Both the position numbers and the translations under genes were made by a program. From Phytomonospora sp040655735 (GTDB taxonomy: Bacteria > Actinomycetota > Actinomycetes > Mycobacteriales > Micromonosporaceae): a stretch of 64,000 nt of DNA. Location of the stretch: NCBI RefSeq assembly GCF_040655735.1, contig NZ_JBFAKK010000003.1:124001-188000 (forward strand), given 5' to 3'. Under the pieces are notes generated by a model that worked only from the letters and a program-made list of their open reading frames with translations, searched no databases and was not told the DNA's origin. Within the stretch, counting starts at the first letter, position 1; the number at the start of each line of letters is the position of its first letter. Below are positions 1 through 9,052 of this stretch, piece by piece.

Positions 1-1257
1 TCACCGGCGGGCCGGACCCGCACCGCGCCCCCTCCCGGGTCGATGCCCAAGTCGCTGAACATGGCCTTCGTCTCCTGCTCGCAGTACGAGCACGGCTACT
101 TCACCGCCTACCGGCGGATGGCCGAGGACCACCCGGAGCTGGTGCTGCACCTCGGCGACTACCAGTACGAGTACAAGAAGGACAGTTACACCATCCCCGG
201 CGGCAACATCCGCGACCACGAGGGCCCCGAGACCGAGACGCTGGCCAACTACCGGCAGCGCCACGCGCAGTACAAGACCGACCCGGACCTGCAGGCCGCG
301 CACGCCGTCGCGCCCTGGGTCGTCGTCTTCGACGACCACGAGGTCGACAACAACTGGGCCGACGAGGTGCCCGAGAAGCCCGAGATCCCGCAGCCGAACT
401 TCCTTGAGCGCCGCAAGGCCGCCTTCCGCGCCTACTACGAGAACATGCCCCTGCGCCGCACCTCGGTCCCCAACGGCATCGACATGCAGATCTACCGCCG
501 CGTCCAGTGGGGACGGCTGGCGAACTTCCACATGCTCGACACCCGTCAGTTCCGCGACGACCAGGCCTGCGGCGACGGCTACCAGTCCTGTGCGGCCGCC
601 GACGACCCCACTCGCTCGATCACCGGCGGCGAGCAGGAGGCCTGGCTCCTCGACGGCTTCCAGCGCTCCCGCTCGCGCTGGGACGTGCTGGGCCAGCAGG
701 TCTTCTTCGGTCAACGCGACAACACCGCCGGGCCGGTGAAGAAGACCAGCATGGACGGCTGGGACGGCTACACCGCCTCGCGCCGCCGCATCACCGAGGG
801 CTGGATCGACGCCGGAGTCCGCAATCCCGTCGTGCTGACCGGCGACGTGCACGCCCACTGGGTGAGCGACCTCAAACTCGACTACGACGACCCGACCGGG
901 CCGACCGTCGGCTCCGAACTGGTGTGCTCCTCGATCACCTCGGGCGGCGACGGCGCCGACTCCGACCCTGCCGCGCACCCGATGATGCCCATCAACCCGC
1001 ACCTGAAGTTCTACAGCGGCCAGCGCGGCTACGTCCGCACCCACATCACGCCGGACGAGATGAGCGCCGACTTCCGTGTCGTGCCGACGGTCTCGGCCGT
1101 CGGGAGTCCGGCGCACACCAAGGCCTCATTCGTCATCGAGGACGGAGTGCCCGGGGCGCGGCAGACCTACCTGCGCCCGGTGTCGGCCGAGGACGCGCGC
1201 ACGCTCCAGTCGCCGCCGCTGGACGGCTTCTACGGCGACGGTGCCGACTACCTATAG
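1..1257 (+). CDS. phoD: PhoD-family alkaline phosphatase, 5' end outside window
   Basis: This is the 3' part of a PhoD-type metallophosphoesterase (phosphodiesterase/alkaline phosphatase), normally a secreted, Tat-exported enzyme that releases phosphate from esters. The frame is open from base 1 and reads GRTRTAPPPG before the first internal ATG (43), which matches the end of the PhoD N-terminal beta domain, so the true start lies upstream. Metal-binding blocks are visible: SCSQYEHGYF, LGDYQYEY, FDDHEVDNNW, and GDVHAHW near the C-terminus. The signal peptide cannot be seen. A strong hairpin follows the stop. The family assignment is confident; the substrate is not determinable. Confidence 0.93.
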   Translation, partial: SPAGRTRTAPPPGSMPKSLNMAFVSCSQYEHGYFTAYRRMAEDHPELVLHLGDYQYEYKKDSYTIPGGNIRDHEGPETETLANYRQRHAQYKTDPDLQAAHAVAPWVVVFDDHEVDNNWADEVPEKPEIPQPNFLERRKAAFRAYYENMPLRRTSVPNGIDMQIYRRVQWGRLANFHMLDTRQFRDDQACGDGYQSCAAADDPTRSITGGEQEAWLLDGFQRSRSRWDVLGQQVFFGQRDNTAGPVKKTSMDGWDGYTASRRRITEGWIDAGVRNPVVLTGDVHAHWVSDLKLDYDDPTGPTVGSELVCSSITSGGDGADSDPAAHPMMPINPHLKFYSGQRGYVRTHITPDEMSADFRVVPTVSAVGSPAHTKASFVIEDGVPGARQTYLRPVSAEDARTLQSPPLDGFYGDGADYL

Positions 1258-1274
1258 CCACCGTCCGCACACCG

Positions 1275-1311
1275 CCGGGGCGCCGCGACTCCCACCGTCG
1301 CGGCGCCCCGG
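1275..1311. terminator. 15-bp perfect hairpin after phoD
   Basis: The arms 1275-1289 and 1297-1311 are perfectly complementary (15 bp, GC-rich) with a 7-nt loop, 18 nt after the phoD stop. There is no U-tract, as is common for actinobacterial terminators. Confidence 0.8.
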
Positions 1312-1623
1312 TCCTATTCGGACGGTTCAGATACTCACGACTCCCGGTTCGCCCCTGTCTCCAGGAGTGCGGGCAGGAAATCGCCGTGCACGCTGAACAA
1401 CCGGGTGGCGGGCAAGTCGGCGACGGGTACCCATGTCGGCGCCACCGTGGCCGTAGACGGCGAAGCGCTGCACTTTCCTTCTGCCCCATCGCATCCGGCC
1501 AGCCTGCCAGGCCGCGGGTCATTCGCTTACTGGTGCTTCTGGTGCCGTAACACTCCCGTCACTATCCTGGCCAGACGAGTCGGCCGAAATGCGCCCGATT
1601 CCACCGCTAAGGAGCCCGTCCCC
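1312..1623. other. Intergenic region upstream of the M28 peptidase
   Basis: This is about 310 nt without a supportable gene. The M28 peptidase frame is open upstream to 1405, but that part lacks the protein's signal-peptide logic. An AAGGAG ribosome site at 1609-1614 precedes the ATG at 1624. No clear promoter hexamers were identified. Confidence 0.5.
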
Positions 1624-3210
1624 ATGACTCCACGCAGATTCCGGGCGGTCGCGGCCCTCGCCGCCACCCTCCTCACCGCCGCGGTCTTAACCCACGCGCC
1701 GGCGCAGGCCGCCGAGCCGGCCGGCACCCCGGCGACGAACCCGGCGGCGCTGCTCGCGCCCGATGTCAACGTCGAGAACACCAAGGCCCACCTCCAGCAG
1801 TTCCAGAACATCGCAGCCGCCAACGGCGGCAACCGGGCCAGCGGCACCACCGGCTACGACGCCTCGGTCAGCTACGTCCAGCAGAAGCTCCAGGCGGCCG
1901 GCTACTCCGTCACCCTCCAGCCCTGCACCAGTTGCAACGGCAGCGATCCCAACGTGATCGCCGACTGGCCGGGCGGCGCGACCAACAACACCGTGATGCT
2001 CGGCGCGCACCTCGACAGCGTCCGCGCCGGTGCCGGCATCAACGACAACGCATCGGGCTCGGCGGCGCTCCTCGAAGCCGCGCTCACCCTGGCGGCCAAC
2101 AGTCCGGGCCTGACGCGGCACGTCCGCTTCGCCTGGTGGGCCGACGAGGAGTCGGGTCTGCGCGGCTCGCAGTTCTACGTCTCGCGCTCCGGCACCGCCG
2201 GGATCACCGCCTACCTGAACTTCGACATGGTCGGCTCGACCAACGCCGGCTACTTCCTGACCAACCTCACCAGCACGCTCACCGCCTCGCTGAAGGGCCA
2301 CTTCGACGCGATCGGCGTGCCGACCGAGGCGATGACCGAGTGCTGTAGCGACGACGGCCCGTTCCGCAACGCCGGTGTGCCCACGACGTTCCTGTCGACG
2401 GGCGCCTCGCGTGCCAAGACCACCGCGCAGGTCCAGAAGTGGGGCGGCACCGCCGGGGTCGCCTACGACTCCTGCTACCACTCCGCCTGCGACCGCTATC
2501 CGGCCAACATCAACGTCACCGCCATCGACCGCGCCGGCGACGCGATCGCCCGCGCGATCTGGACCCTCGCGGTCGGCGACGCTCCGCCGACGTTCACGAT
2601 GGCGCTCAACCCGACGTCAGGGCAGGGCTCGGCGGGGCAGACGGTGACCACGACGGTGAGCACGCAGACCGGGTCGGGCGGCGCGCAGACGGTGACCTTC
2701 TCGTCCTCGGGTCTGCCCGCCAACGCCACGGCCCAGTTCACCCCGCCCTCGGTGACATCCGGTGGCAGCTCACAGTTGCAGATCACGCTGGGGAGCACAC
2801 CGAGCGGCACGTATCCGATCACCGTCACCGGTACCTCGTCGACGGCCACGCGTACCGCCACCTACACGCTGACCGTCGGCACGGTCGGCGGCTGCACGGC
2901 CTTCACGCACCGCTTCAACGACAGCCTCACCGGCACCGGCAACACCGACTACATGCCGACGCCGAGCGGGTCCTTCCAGACGACGACCTCCGGCGCGCAC
3001 TCGGCGTGCCTCGACGGGCCGACGGGCGTCGACTTCGACCTGTACCTGCAGAAGCTCAGTGGATCAACCTGGTCCAATGTGGCCCAGTCGACGGGATCCG
3101 GTCCCGATGAGAGCCTGAGCTACAACGGAACCGCGGGCACCTACCGCTACCGCGTCTATTCCTACAGCGGATCGGGCGCTTACACGATCGGCTTCAACCG
3201 GCCGGCCTGA
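1624..3210 (+). CDS. Secreted M28 aminopeptidase with C-terminal beta domains
   Basis: Predicted secreted zinc aminopeptidase of the Streptomyces griseus aminopeptidase type (528 aa). Starting at ATG 1624 gives a classical signal peptide (MTPRRFRAV...LTAAVL, cleavage near AQA-AEP) and a good ribosome site; the longer open frame does not. The di-zinc site is complete: His129, Asp141, Glu175 (general base), Glu176, Asp201 and His286. The spacings of 12 and 35 residues between the first three ligands equal those I recall for the S. griseus enzyme. The catalytic domain ends near residue 320. A linker/beta-sandwich region (about 325-420) and a pre-peptidase C-terminal-like domain follow. A hairpin follows the stop, so the gene is probably monocistronic. 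Confidence 0.93.
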   Translation: MTPRRFRAVAALAATLLTAAVLTHAPAQAAEPAGTPATNPAALLAPDVNVENTKAHLQQFQNIAAANGGNRASGTTGYDASVSYVQQKLQAAGYSVTLQPCTSCNGSDPNVIADWPGGATNNTVMLGAHLDSVRAGAGINDNASGSAALLEAALTLAANSPGLTRHVRFAWWADEESGLRGSQFYVSRSGTAGITAYLNFDMVGSTNAGYFLTNLTSTLTASLKGHFDAIGVPTEAMTECCSDDGPFRNAGVPTTFLSTGASRAKTTAQVQKWGGTAGVAYDSCYHSACDRYPANINVTAIDRAGDAIARAIWTLAVGDAPPTFTMALNPTSGQGSAGQTVTTTVSTQTGSGGAQTVTFSSSGLPANATAQFTPPSVTSGGSSQLQITLGSTPSGTYPITVTGTSSTATRTATYTLTVGTVGGCTAFTHRFNDSLTGTGNTDYMPTPSGSFQTTTSGAHSACLDGPTGVDFDLYLQKLSGSTWSNVAQSTGSGPDESLSYNGTAGTYRYRVYSYSGSGAYTIGFNRPA

Positions 3211-3224
3211 CCGAAGTACGCCTG

Positions 3225-3259
3225 ACCGGCGCCGTGTCCCCCTGGGGCACGGCGCCGGT
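3225..3259. terminator. Hairpin terminator after the M28 peptidase
   Basis: The arms ACCGGCGCCGTG...CCCC and GGGG...CACGGCGCCGGT pair over about 16 bp with one bulged T. The hairpin begins 15 nt after the stop codon. Confidence 0.8.
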
Positions 3260-3679
3260 CGCCGTGTCCGCCCCCGTGTCCGCCCGATCGGACCTCCCCG
3301 AAAGGCGCGTCCACCTGCGATGCTGCGGTCTTCGGGCATCCCATCGAAACGACGTTTCCCTCGGCTCCGAGATTTTCGCATAATGTGACCCAGGTCACGT
3401 ATCTGTGGCCCTCGCTGGTCCCTCTTTATAGGTGGAACGGCCATCCGGCCCACCAGGAAGCGACACGATCCTCACCGGGTCGCTGACGGGTGCTCCACAT
3501 GGGGACTGCCGTGAGAGGGAAGACCACGGCGATATCGGGGGCTGGGGATGAGATGTGACGCTGTTGGCACGTGCTGGGGGACGTACACGCCACAGCGTCA
3601 CATCTCATCCCGGGGATCTTGCTGACCTACCCTTCGATGGCCGCTCGCATGACCGATCTCAGGATGGAGCACCGAGGAC
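3260..3679. other. Control region upstream of the protease/sigma/CHAT operon
   Basis: About 420 nt without a supportable gene and rich in dyad symmetry. GAAACGACGTTTC (3346-3358) is a near-perfect palindrome. A -10-like CATAAT (3379-3384) is followed at once by the palindrome GTGACCCAGGTCAC (3385-3398). The long inverted repeat at 3545-3611 is listed separately. The palindromes could be operators; this is inference from symmetry and position only. Confidence 0.5.
3545..3611. promoter_or_regulatory. 20-bp perfect inverted repeat ahead of the CHAT operon
   Basis: The arms 3545-3564 (GGGATGAGATGTGACGCTGT) and 3592-3611 are perfect reverse complements separated by 27 nt. The pairing extends a further GGC/GCC beyond a single unpaired base. 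It sits 69 nt upstream of the subtilase ATG and is not followed by a T-tract, so an operator or a structured 5' leader is as likely as a terminator. Confidence 0.6.
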
Positions 3680-5269
3680 ATGAAGGTCCACTTCACCGGA
3701 CGAACCCCTCGTCTCGGCGACCCCGACTCACGTCGGGACCGCTCCGCCGGAATCCCACCCATTCCGGCTCAGATACTCGACCGGCACCGGGCGCGCGTTC
3801 TCCGCCCGGGCGAAGCCGTGCTCGCACCGGGTGAGTCGACCCCGGGCAGCACGATCTACCGCTACGACCGCGTGATGCTCTGCCACAAGCTGCTCGGCAG
3901 CAGCGAACGACTGGCCGAGCTCGACGCCGCCATCGCCCTCCAGGGCGTGCGCGTCGAGCGCGACGACCACAACAACGGCGACCGGGTGCCCCGACGCTTC
4001 CAGCGCGCCCGGCTGACCATCGGCGACCGCGCGACGCCCGTCAGCGTCGACGCGTGGAAGACCGTCCAGAACCTTCGCGCGTCCGTCCACGGTGGGAGGT
4101 GCGACGCCGATCTCGCGGGCAGGGTTCGGCTGGAGCACATCCTCGTGGGCAGCGCGATCGGCGGGCCGGGGAGTTTGATCGGGCAGGGGGATGAATTCTG
4201 GCCTCGAGGAACCGGACCGTACAGCGGCCCGTTGTCCTACCCGGGGCGCGTGCCGGTCGATCTTATGGTTCCGATGCCACCCCGCAGGCCCGTTGACGCC
4301 CTTCCAGGCAAGCGGCGTCCGGTTGTCGCCGTTCTCGACACCGGCATTGCGCACGAGCACCCTGATCTCGACGTCTCCGAGGAGCAAGAGGGCGAGGACA
4401 CCTTCGTCGTCGTCAACAGCGGCCTCCAGAAGCTTCTCACCGACAACGCCGACAATGACAGTCCGGTTCTCAAGGGCGCGTGGGATCAGCCGCACACCGA
4501 AGGCTCGCTGCTTGGGGACCTCACCTCCCACTTCGGGCATGGAACCTTCATGACCGGCATCCTCCGCCAGCTCGCGCCCGACTGCCAGGTGCGTTCTTAC
4601 CGGGTCACTCACAACGACGGCCTCACCTACGAGAACGAGCTCCTGATCGCTCTCGACCACATCGCCGACGAGGCCGAGCGTGCCTGGGACGGCGACGACA
4701 CCGTGAACCCCGTCGACATCGTGGTGCTTGCCATGGGCTACCCCGACGAGCACCCTGAGGACAGTCCGAAGGGGGGCCTGGCCAGCATGGTCAACCGCCT
4801 GGCGAACCTCGGTATCGCCGTGGTGGCCGCAGCCGGAAACTACTCGACGACCCGCCCGTTCTACCCCGCCGCCATGGCCGCCGTTGATCGCGAGCCGACC
4901 GCCGCGCCGGTTCTGAGCGTCGGCGCGCTCAACCCCAACGGTTCGGTGGCGATGTTCTCCAACGATGGTCCGTGGGTCACCTGTTTCGCTCTCGGTGCAT
5001 CGATGGTGAGCACCTTCCCGGTATTCGAGGGTTCTTTGAATCCCGACCGCGAGAGCCGTGCACGCCGCCGCTTCCGCGAGAGCCTGGACCCCGACGACTT
5101 CAGCTCGGGCTACGCGATCTGGAGCGGCACTTCCTTCGCCGCCCCGGTGGTCGCCGCCAAACTGGCCGCGGCATTGACCACAGAGGACGTCACGGCCGGT
5201 GTCTCGGTCACTGACGCTCGATCGAGTGCCTACCGCCTGCAGGCGGCCGTGAAGGCAATCGGCGGATAG
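3680..5269 (+). CDS. Cytoplasmic subtilisin-like (S8) serine protease
   Basis: A 529-aa subtilase with a complete catalytic set: Asp220 in VVAVLDTGIAHEHPDL, His287 in HFGHGTFMTG, oxyanion Asn387 in AAAGNYS, and Ser485 in GTSFAAP. The first ~200 residues are a unique N-terminal region (basic start, then a stretch containing VMLCHKLLG) of unknown fold. There is no signal peptide or membrane segment, so it should act inside the cell, unlike most actinobacterial subtilases. It is the first gene of an apparent operon; the sigma factor starts 11 nt after its stop. Context with a CHAT protease suggests a regulated proteolytic cascade rather than nutrient digestion, which is inference. The start is the first in-frame ATG after the control region, without a strong Shine-Dalgarno. 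Confidence 0.92.
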   Translation: MKVHFTGRTPRLGDPDSRRDRSAGIPPIPAQILDRHRARVLRPGEAVLAPGESTPGSTIYRYDRVMLCHKLLGSSERLAELDAAIALQGVRVERDDHNNGDRVPRRFQRARLTIGDRATPVSVDAWKTVQNLRASVHGGRCDADLAGRVRLEHILVGSAIGGPGSLIGQGDEFWPRGTGPYSGPLSYPGRVPVDLMVPMPPRRPVDALPGKRRPVVAVLDTGIAHEHPDLDVSEEQEGEDTFVVVNSGLQKLLTDNADNDSPVLKGAWDQPHTEGSLLGDLTSHFGHGTFMTGILRQLAPDCQVRSYRVTHNDGLTYENELLIALDHIADEAERAWDGDDTVNPVDIVVLAMGYPDEHPEDSPKGGLASMVNRLANLGIAVVAAAGNYSTTRPFYPAAMAAVDREPTAAPVLSVGALNPNGSVAMFSNDGPWVTCFALGASMVSTFPVFEGSLNPDRESRARRRFRESLDPDDFSSGYAIWSGTSFAAPVVAAKLAAALTTEDVTAGVSVTDARSSAYRLQAAVKAIGG

Positions 5270-5279
5270 CGTCTCGGTC

Positions 5280-5897
5280 ATGCAGCATGTATCGAATCCG
5301 GTCGATGTGGTCGCCCTGCGGAGAGCCGAAGCCCTCCGCAGGGCCCGCGACGGTGACCGGGAAGCTCTGAACGAGCTCGTCGTTGAGCTGACTCCCTTGT
5401 TGTGGAACGTGGTCCGCCGTCAAGGCGTCGACCGCGTCGCCGCCGAGGACGTCGTCCAGGACACCTGGCTGCGCTTGTGGAGCAGTCTTCACAGTATTCA
5501 GACGCCCGAGGCGCTGGTCGGCTGGTTGGTGACGGTCGCGAAGCGTGAAGCGATCCGCCTGTGGAAGGCCGGCTGCCGCGAGGAACCGGTCGAGCCCGAG
5601 TGGGACTCCATGATGTCCGAGGGTCCTGACGTGGACGAACATGTCACCGATCAGATCCGGGTACAAGGACAGTACCGAGTGTTGTGGGGCTTGGTCACGA
5701 CGTTGAACGATCGCTGTCAGGAGCTGATCCGGATCATCGCGTTCACCGAGCGGCCCAACTACGAGACCGTGGCTTCGGCGTTGAAGATTCCGCGCGGAAG
5801 TATCGGCCCGACACGGGGGCGGTGTCTGGCGAAGTTGCGACAGCTGTTGCGCGCCGATCCGGCGTGGAATGACCGAGTGGAGTTATCCGATGAGTGA
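5280..5897 (+). CDS. ECF-type RNA polymerase sigma factor in the CHAT operon
   Basis: A 205-aa group 4 (ECF) sigma factor. Region 2 is visible as AAEDVVQDTWLRLWSSL with TPEALVGWLVTVAKREAIRLWK. Region 4 is the C-terminal helix-turn-helix with YETVASALKIPRGSIGPTRGRCLAKL. There is no C-terminal extension. The gene lies 10 nt after the protease gene, and its end overlaps the next gene through ATGAGTGA, so translation is probably coupled. A sigma factor inside a protease/CHAT operon suggests that target promoters switch on when the module senses its signal. No membrane anti-sigma gene is adjacent; the next small protein is the obvious candidate partner. Target promoters are unknown. Confidence 0.88.
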   Translation: MQHVSNPVDVVALRRAEALRRARDGDREALNELVVELTPLLWNVVRRQGVDRVAAEDVVQDTWLRLWSSLHSIQTPEALVGWLVTVAKREAIRLWKAGCREEPVEPEWDSMMSEGPDVDEHVTDQIRVQGQYRVLWGLVTTLNDRCQELIRIIAFTERPNYETVASALKIPRGSIGPTRGRCLAKLRQLLRADPAWNDRVELSDE

Positions 5898-6402
5898 GCT
5901 TGGTGGACCTGAGATGAGCGCCGAGGCCCCTATCGACGAGGCCGATCTGGCGGCGTTGCGGGCTGTCAGGGAGCTGTACGAGATGACCGACCCGGTTCCG
6001 GCCGGATTGATCGAGCGCATCCAGTTCGCCGTGGACTTGGAGGATCTGGATGCGCAGGTGGCCCGGGTTTGCGAGGAGAGCAGGCTTGTGGGTGTGCGTA
6101 GTACCGAGGCGACGGAGACGAGGACGATCACCTTCGACTGTTCGGTTCTGACCGTCATGATCAGCATTCGCCCGATCACCGACGAGACCGTGCGGATCGA
6201 CGGTTGGCTCGCGCCGGCCGGTGAACACAGGGTCGAGTGCCGATCGCCTGACGGTAAGCGTGAGACCACAGCCGATCCGCAAGGCCGGTTCGTGGTCGAG
6301 GACGTGCCTCATGGCCTGTTGCAGATGGTCATCAGGCTTTCTTGGCAGGAAGTTCACGGTGGAACTCCTCCGGTGGTGGTAACCCCGTCGATCATGGTCT
6401 GA
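5890..6402 (+). CDS. Small beta-rich protein, possible sigma partner
   Basis: A 170-aa protein of unrecognised family. The start at ATG 5890 overlaps the sigma gene by 8 nt (ATGAGTGA); an upstream in-frame ATG at 5869 is less likely. Residues ~10-55 are acidic and helical (EADLAALRAVRELYEMTDPVP... ). Residues ~75-170 alternate like a beta-sandwich, with VRIDGWLAPAGEHRVE, GRFVVEDVPHG and PPVVVTP, reminiscent of transthyretin-like or carboxypeptidase-regulatory folds. No signal peptide or membrane helix is present. Its place between sigma and CHAT genes suggests an adaptor, an anti-sigma protein or a protease substrate. That role is inference, and no catalytic residues are evident. Confidence 0.7.
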   Translation: MSELGGPEMSAEAPIDEADLAALRAVRELYEMTDPVPAGLIERIQFAVDLEDLDAQVARVCEESRLVGVRSTEATETRTITFDCSVLTVMISIRPITDETVRIDGWLAPAGEHRVECRSPDGKRETTADPQGRFVVEDVPHGLLQMVIRLSWQEVHGGTPPVVVTPSIMV

Positions 6403-6469
6403 GCAAAGTGCGAGGCCGGGATGGCGGCGGGGGCGGTCGGTCCCGAAGGGCGTGGGTAAGAATGGCGGG

Positions 6470-9010
6470 ATGCGCCCCACCGACCCCGCTGTGCTCGCCG
6501 AGGCCCGCCGTCTGCACACTGCCGGGCGAGAGGCGGCCAACGCCGGCCGGCTCATCGACTCGGTGGTCCATCTCCGGCATGGCCTGGAGCTTCTCGGCTG
6601 GGCTGAGGGCAAGCTGTTCGAGGGCGGAGGCGAATCGGCCGCGACCGTTGGGCGCCTTCTCATGACCTTGGCTTTCGTCGAAGCCGACCAGGGGGATACC
6701 GAGCACGGGCTGTACCTGCTCAATGAGGCTGAGTCGTACACGATCAACGAGGACAAGGGGATCTATCTCCAACAACGTGCCCAGCTCCTGCGCATGTGTG
6801 GACGGCTTCCCGAGGCCCTTGAAGCTTTTGATCTTGCAGAACCCCTGCTGGTGGAGCACGGCCACACTGAGACTCTCCTCGCGCTCTATCTCAACCGGGG
6901 CGCCTTGCACGGTGCGGAGGGTCGATTTTCGGCGGCTCTCCAGGATTGGACTCGCTGTCAGCTGATTGCTGAAGAGGACAGCCAACCCATCTGGTCGGCA
7001 AAGGCTGCGCACGCCCGTGGAATCGTGGCGAAACTGCTCGGTGACGTACCGGCGGCGCTCACGTCACTCCGGGCGGCCCAGGTCGCGTATTGGCGTCATG
7101 CGCCCAAGATGGCCGCAGAACTCATGGCGACTCACGCCCATGTGCTGCACGCGGCCGGCCTGATCCATGAGGCATACCTTCGCCTGAATACGGCGATGGA
7201 GGAGTTTCGCGACCAGAACCAGAACTACATAGGCGCGATAGCGGAGGTTCTCCGGGCGCAACTCGCCCTTGAGATGGGTAATCCGGAACTAGCTGCCCAG
7301 CAGGCGACCGTGGGCGAGGAACGTGCCCGCCGTCAGGGGGACCTCGGGCTCGCCGCCGGTGCCGAGTTGGTGTTTCGGTTTGCCGAGTTCGAGTTCGCGC
7401 CACGCAGTTCTCGGATGGCGGAGGATTGCGAGCGGCTTGCCATACGACACCGGGAGCTGGGGCGTATTGCCGACGCTGATCTGGCGACGTTGCTGGCCAC
7501 GCGGATCTGGACGGCCGTGGGCGACGTCTCGGCGGCCGAGCGGACGTTCCGGCCGGTAGCGCGGGCGAGGGCAAGTGAGCAGATCTCCGTTCGGCTGTCA
7601 CGGGCGCAGGCGCGTGCGGAACTGATCGCCGCCCAAGCCGGACCGGTGAAGGCGCTCAGCAGCATCCGATCTGGTCTGGGACTGCTGCAGGACTTTCGAA
7701 GCCGTCTCGGAAGTGTCGAGCTTCAGGTCGGCGCTACATACTTGGGACGAAAGCTCGCCGGAACCGGCCTTAGTTACGCACTGCAATCCGCTAAGGCCCA
7801 GACGATGTTCACCTGGTCGGAACGCTCCCGGGCCCAGGCATTCCGCCTTCCGCCGATCCGTCCCGCCGAGGATCCGGAGACGGCCGACCTTCTGGCCCAG
7901 GTCCGGCAGCTGCGGGACCGCATTCGCCGGGACGAGCTGGCGGGAAAGACCAGTCGCGAGGACAAGGCCCGCTGTGCCGCGCTCGAACGCACCCTCCGCG
8001 AGCGCTCCTGGCTGGCCACCGGCCCCGGCGAGTCCATTCCCGAGTACTCCGCCTCGCGGATCAGGGCTGAGCTGAAGCGCCGAGAATCCTGCCTTGTCTC
8101 CTTCCTCGCCCACGAAGGCCGCATGCACGTCTTGGTCCTCGACGGCAAGCTCCGCCACGTGGAACTGGGCTCCAGCACTGAGGTCGAGGAAGCCGCCCGC
8201 CGTCTGGTCGCCGACCTCGACGCCCTCACAGGCCGCCGTCTCCCTCCCCGTATGGCCGACTCCATCCGGGCGTCCATCCACCACCAGACGGACTGGCTCG
8301 CCAAGGAACTCTTCGGCCGGATCCTCCCCTTCATCGGGGACCGGGACCTGGTCGTCGTTCCCACCCAACTGTTGTCGTCGCTGCCGTGGGGACTGCTCCC
8401 GCCTCTGCGCGGACGCCCGGTGACGGTGGCCCCCTCGGCCGCCGTGTGGATGGCGGCCGCCACCCGCGAGTGGACGCACGGCGGCACACCGCTCCTCTCC
8501 GCAGGCCCGGACCTTGCCAACGTGGAAGCCGAACTCGCCGGCATCGCCCAGCACTACCCACAGGGGACGGTCCTCCGGGCCGAGACCGCCACGGCCGCCG
8601 CGACGCTCGCCGCCCTCGATGGCGCCCCGATCGCCCACCTCGCCGCCCATGGTCACCACGAACCGGACAACGTTCTCTTCTCGCGCCTCGACTTCGCCGA
8701 CGGCCCGCTCATGGCCTACGACATCGCCCGCCTGGCCGCCCCGCCCCGGCACGTCACGCTCTCGGCCTGCGACGTGGGCCGCTCGGTCGTGGCGGTCGGC
8801 GACGAGACGCTCGGGTTCACCGCCGCGCTCCTGTACGCGGGCACGTCCACTGTGGTCTCGTCGGTCGCCCGGGTCGCCCACGACGTGGCCGCCGATGTGA
8901 TGGTCGAGTACCACCGCCGGATCGCCGACGGCGTCGCCCCCGCCCGAGCCCTTGCCGAGGCCAACGCGAAGCATGACCTCGCCCCCTTCGTGCTCTTCGG
9001 GGCGGGTTAG
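6470..9010 (+). CDS. TPR-CHAT caspase-like protease
   Basis: An 846-aa CHAT protein (Caspase HetF Associated with TPRs). Residues ~10-400 are helical TPR-like repeats (for example EAFDLAEPLLVEHGHTE, LYLNRGALHGAEGRF), then a charged helical linker (LRDRIRRDELAGKTS), then the C-terminal CHAT domain (~520-846). The caspase-type dyad is intact: His727 in HLAAHGHHEPDN and Cys767 in TLSACDVGRS, 40 residues apart as usual. The start chosen is ATG 6470; GTG 6452 in the same frame is possible but its GAAGGG is too close. By family knowledge, TPRs sense a ligand or partner and release a CHAT peptidase. It is the fourth gene of the subtilase/sigma operon. Its substrate is unknown; the neighbouring proteins are candidates. 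Confidence 0.92.
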   Translation: MRPTDPAVLAEARRLHTAGREAANAGRLIDSVVHLRHGLELLGWAEGKLFEGGGESAATVGRLLMTLAFVEADQGDTEHGLYLLNEAESYTINEDKGIYLQQRAQLLRMCGRLPEALEAFDLAEPLLVEHGHTETLLALYLNRGALHGAEGRFSAALQDWTRCQLIAEEDSQPIWSAKAAHARGIVAKLLGDVPAALTSLRAAQVAYWRHAPKMAAELMATHAHVLHAAGLIHEAYLRLNTAMEEFRDQNQNYIGAIAEVLRAQLALEMGNPELAAQQATVGEERARRQGDLGLAAGAELVFRFAEFEFAPRSSRMAEDCERLAIRHRELGRIADADLATLLATRIWTAVGDVSAAERTFRPVARARASEQISVRLSRAQARAELIAAQAGPVKALSSIRSGLGLLQDFRSRLGSVELQVGATYLGRKLAGTGLSYALQSAKAQTMFTWSERSRAQAFRLPPIRPAEDPETADLLAQVRQLRDRIRRDELAGKTSREDKARCAALERTLRERSWLATGPGESIPEYSASRIRAELKRRESCLVSFLAHEGRMHVLVLDGKLRHVELGSSTEVEEAARRLVADLDALTGRRLPPRMADSIRASIHHQTDWLAKELFGRILPFIGDRDLVVVPTQLLSSLPWGLLPPLRGRPVTVAPSAAVWMAAATREWTHGGTPLLSAGPDLANVEAELAGIAQHYPQGTVLRAETATAAATLAALDGAPIAHLAAHGHHEPDNVLFSRLDFADGPLMAYDIARLAAPPRHVTLSACDVGRSVVAVGDETLGFTAALLYAGTSTVVSSVARVAHDVAADVMVEYHRRIADGVAPARALAEANAKHDLAPFVLFGAG

Positions 9011-9052
9011 AGGGGTCTGGCGCGGCTTGCGCACATCCAGCACGATGTGGGC

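Noticed and set aside
3728..5281. 517-codon minus-strand frame through the subtilase gene
   Set aside because: Mirror of a high-GC3 gene; no domain or ribosome site, while the plus strand has a full S8 triad.
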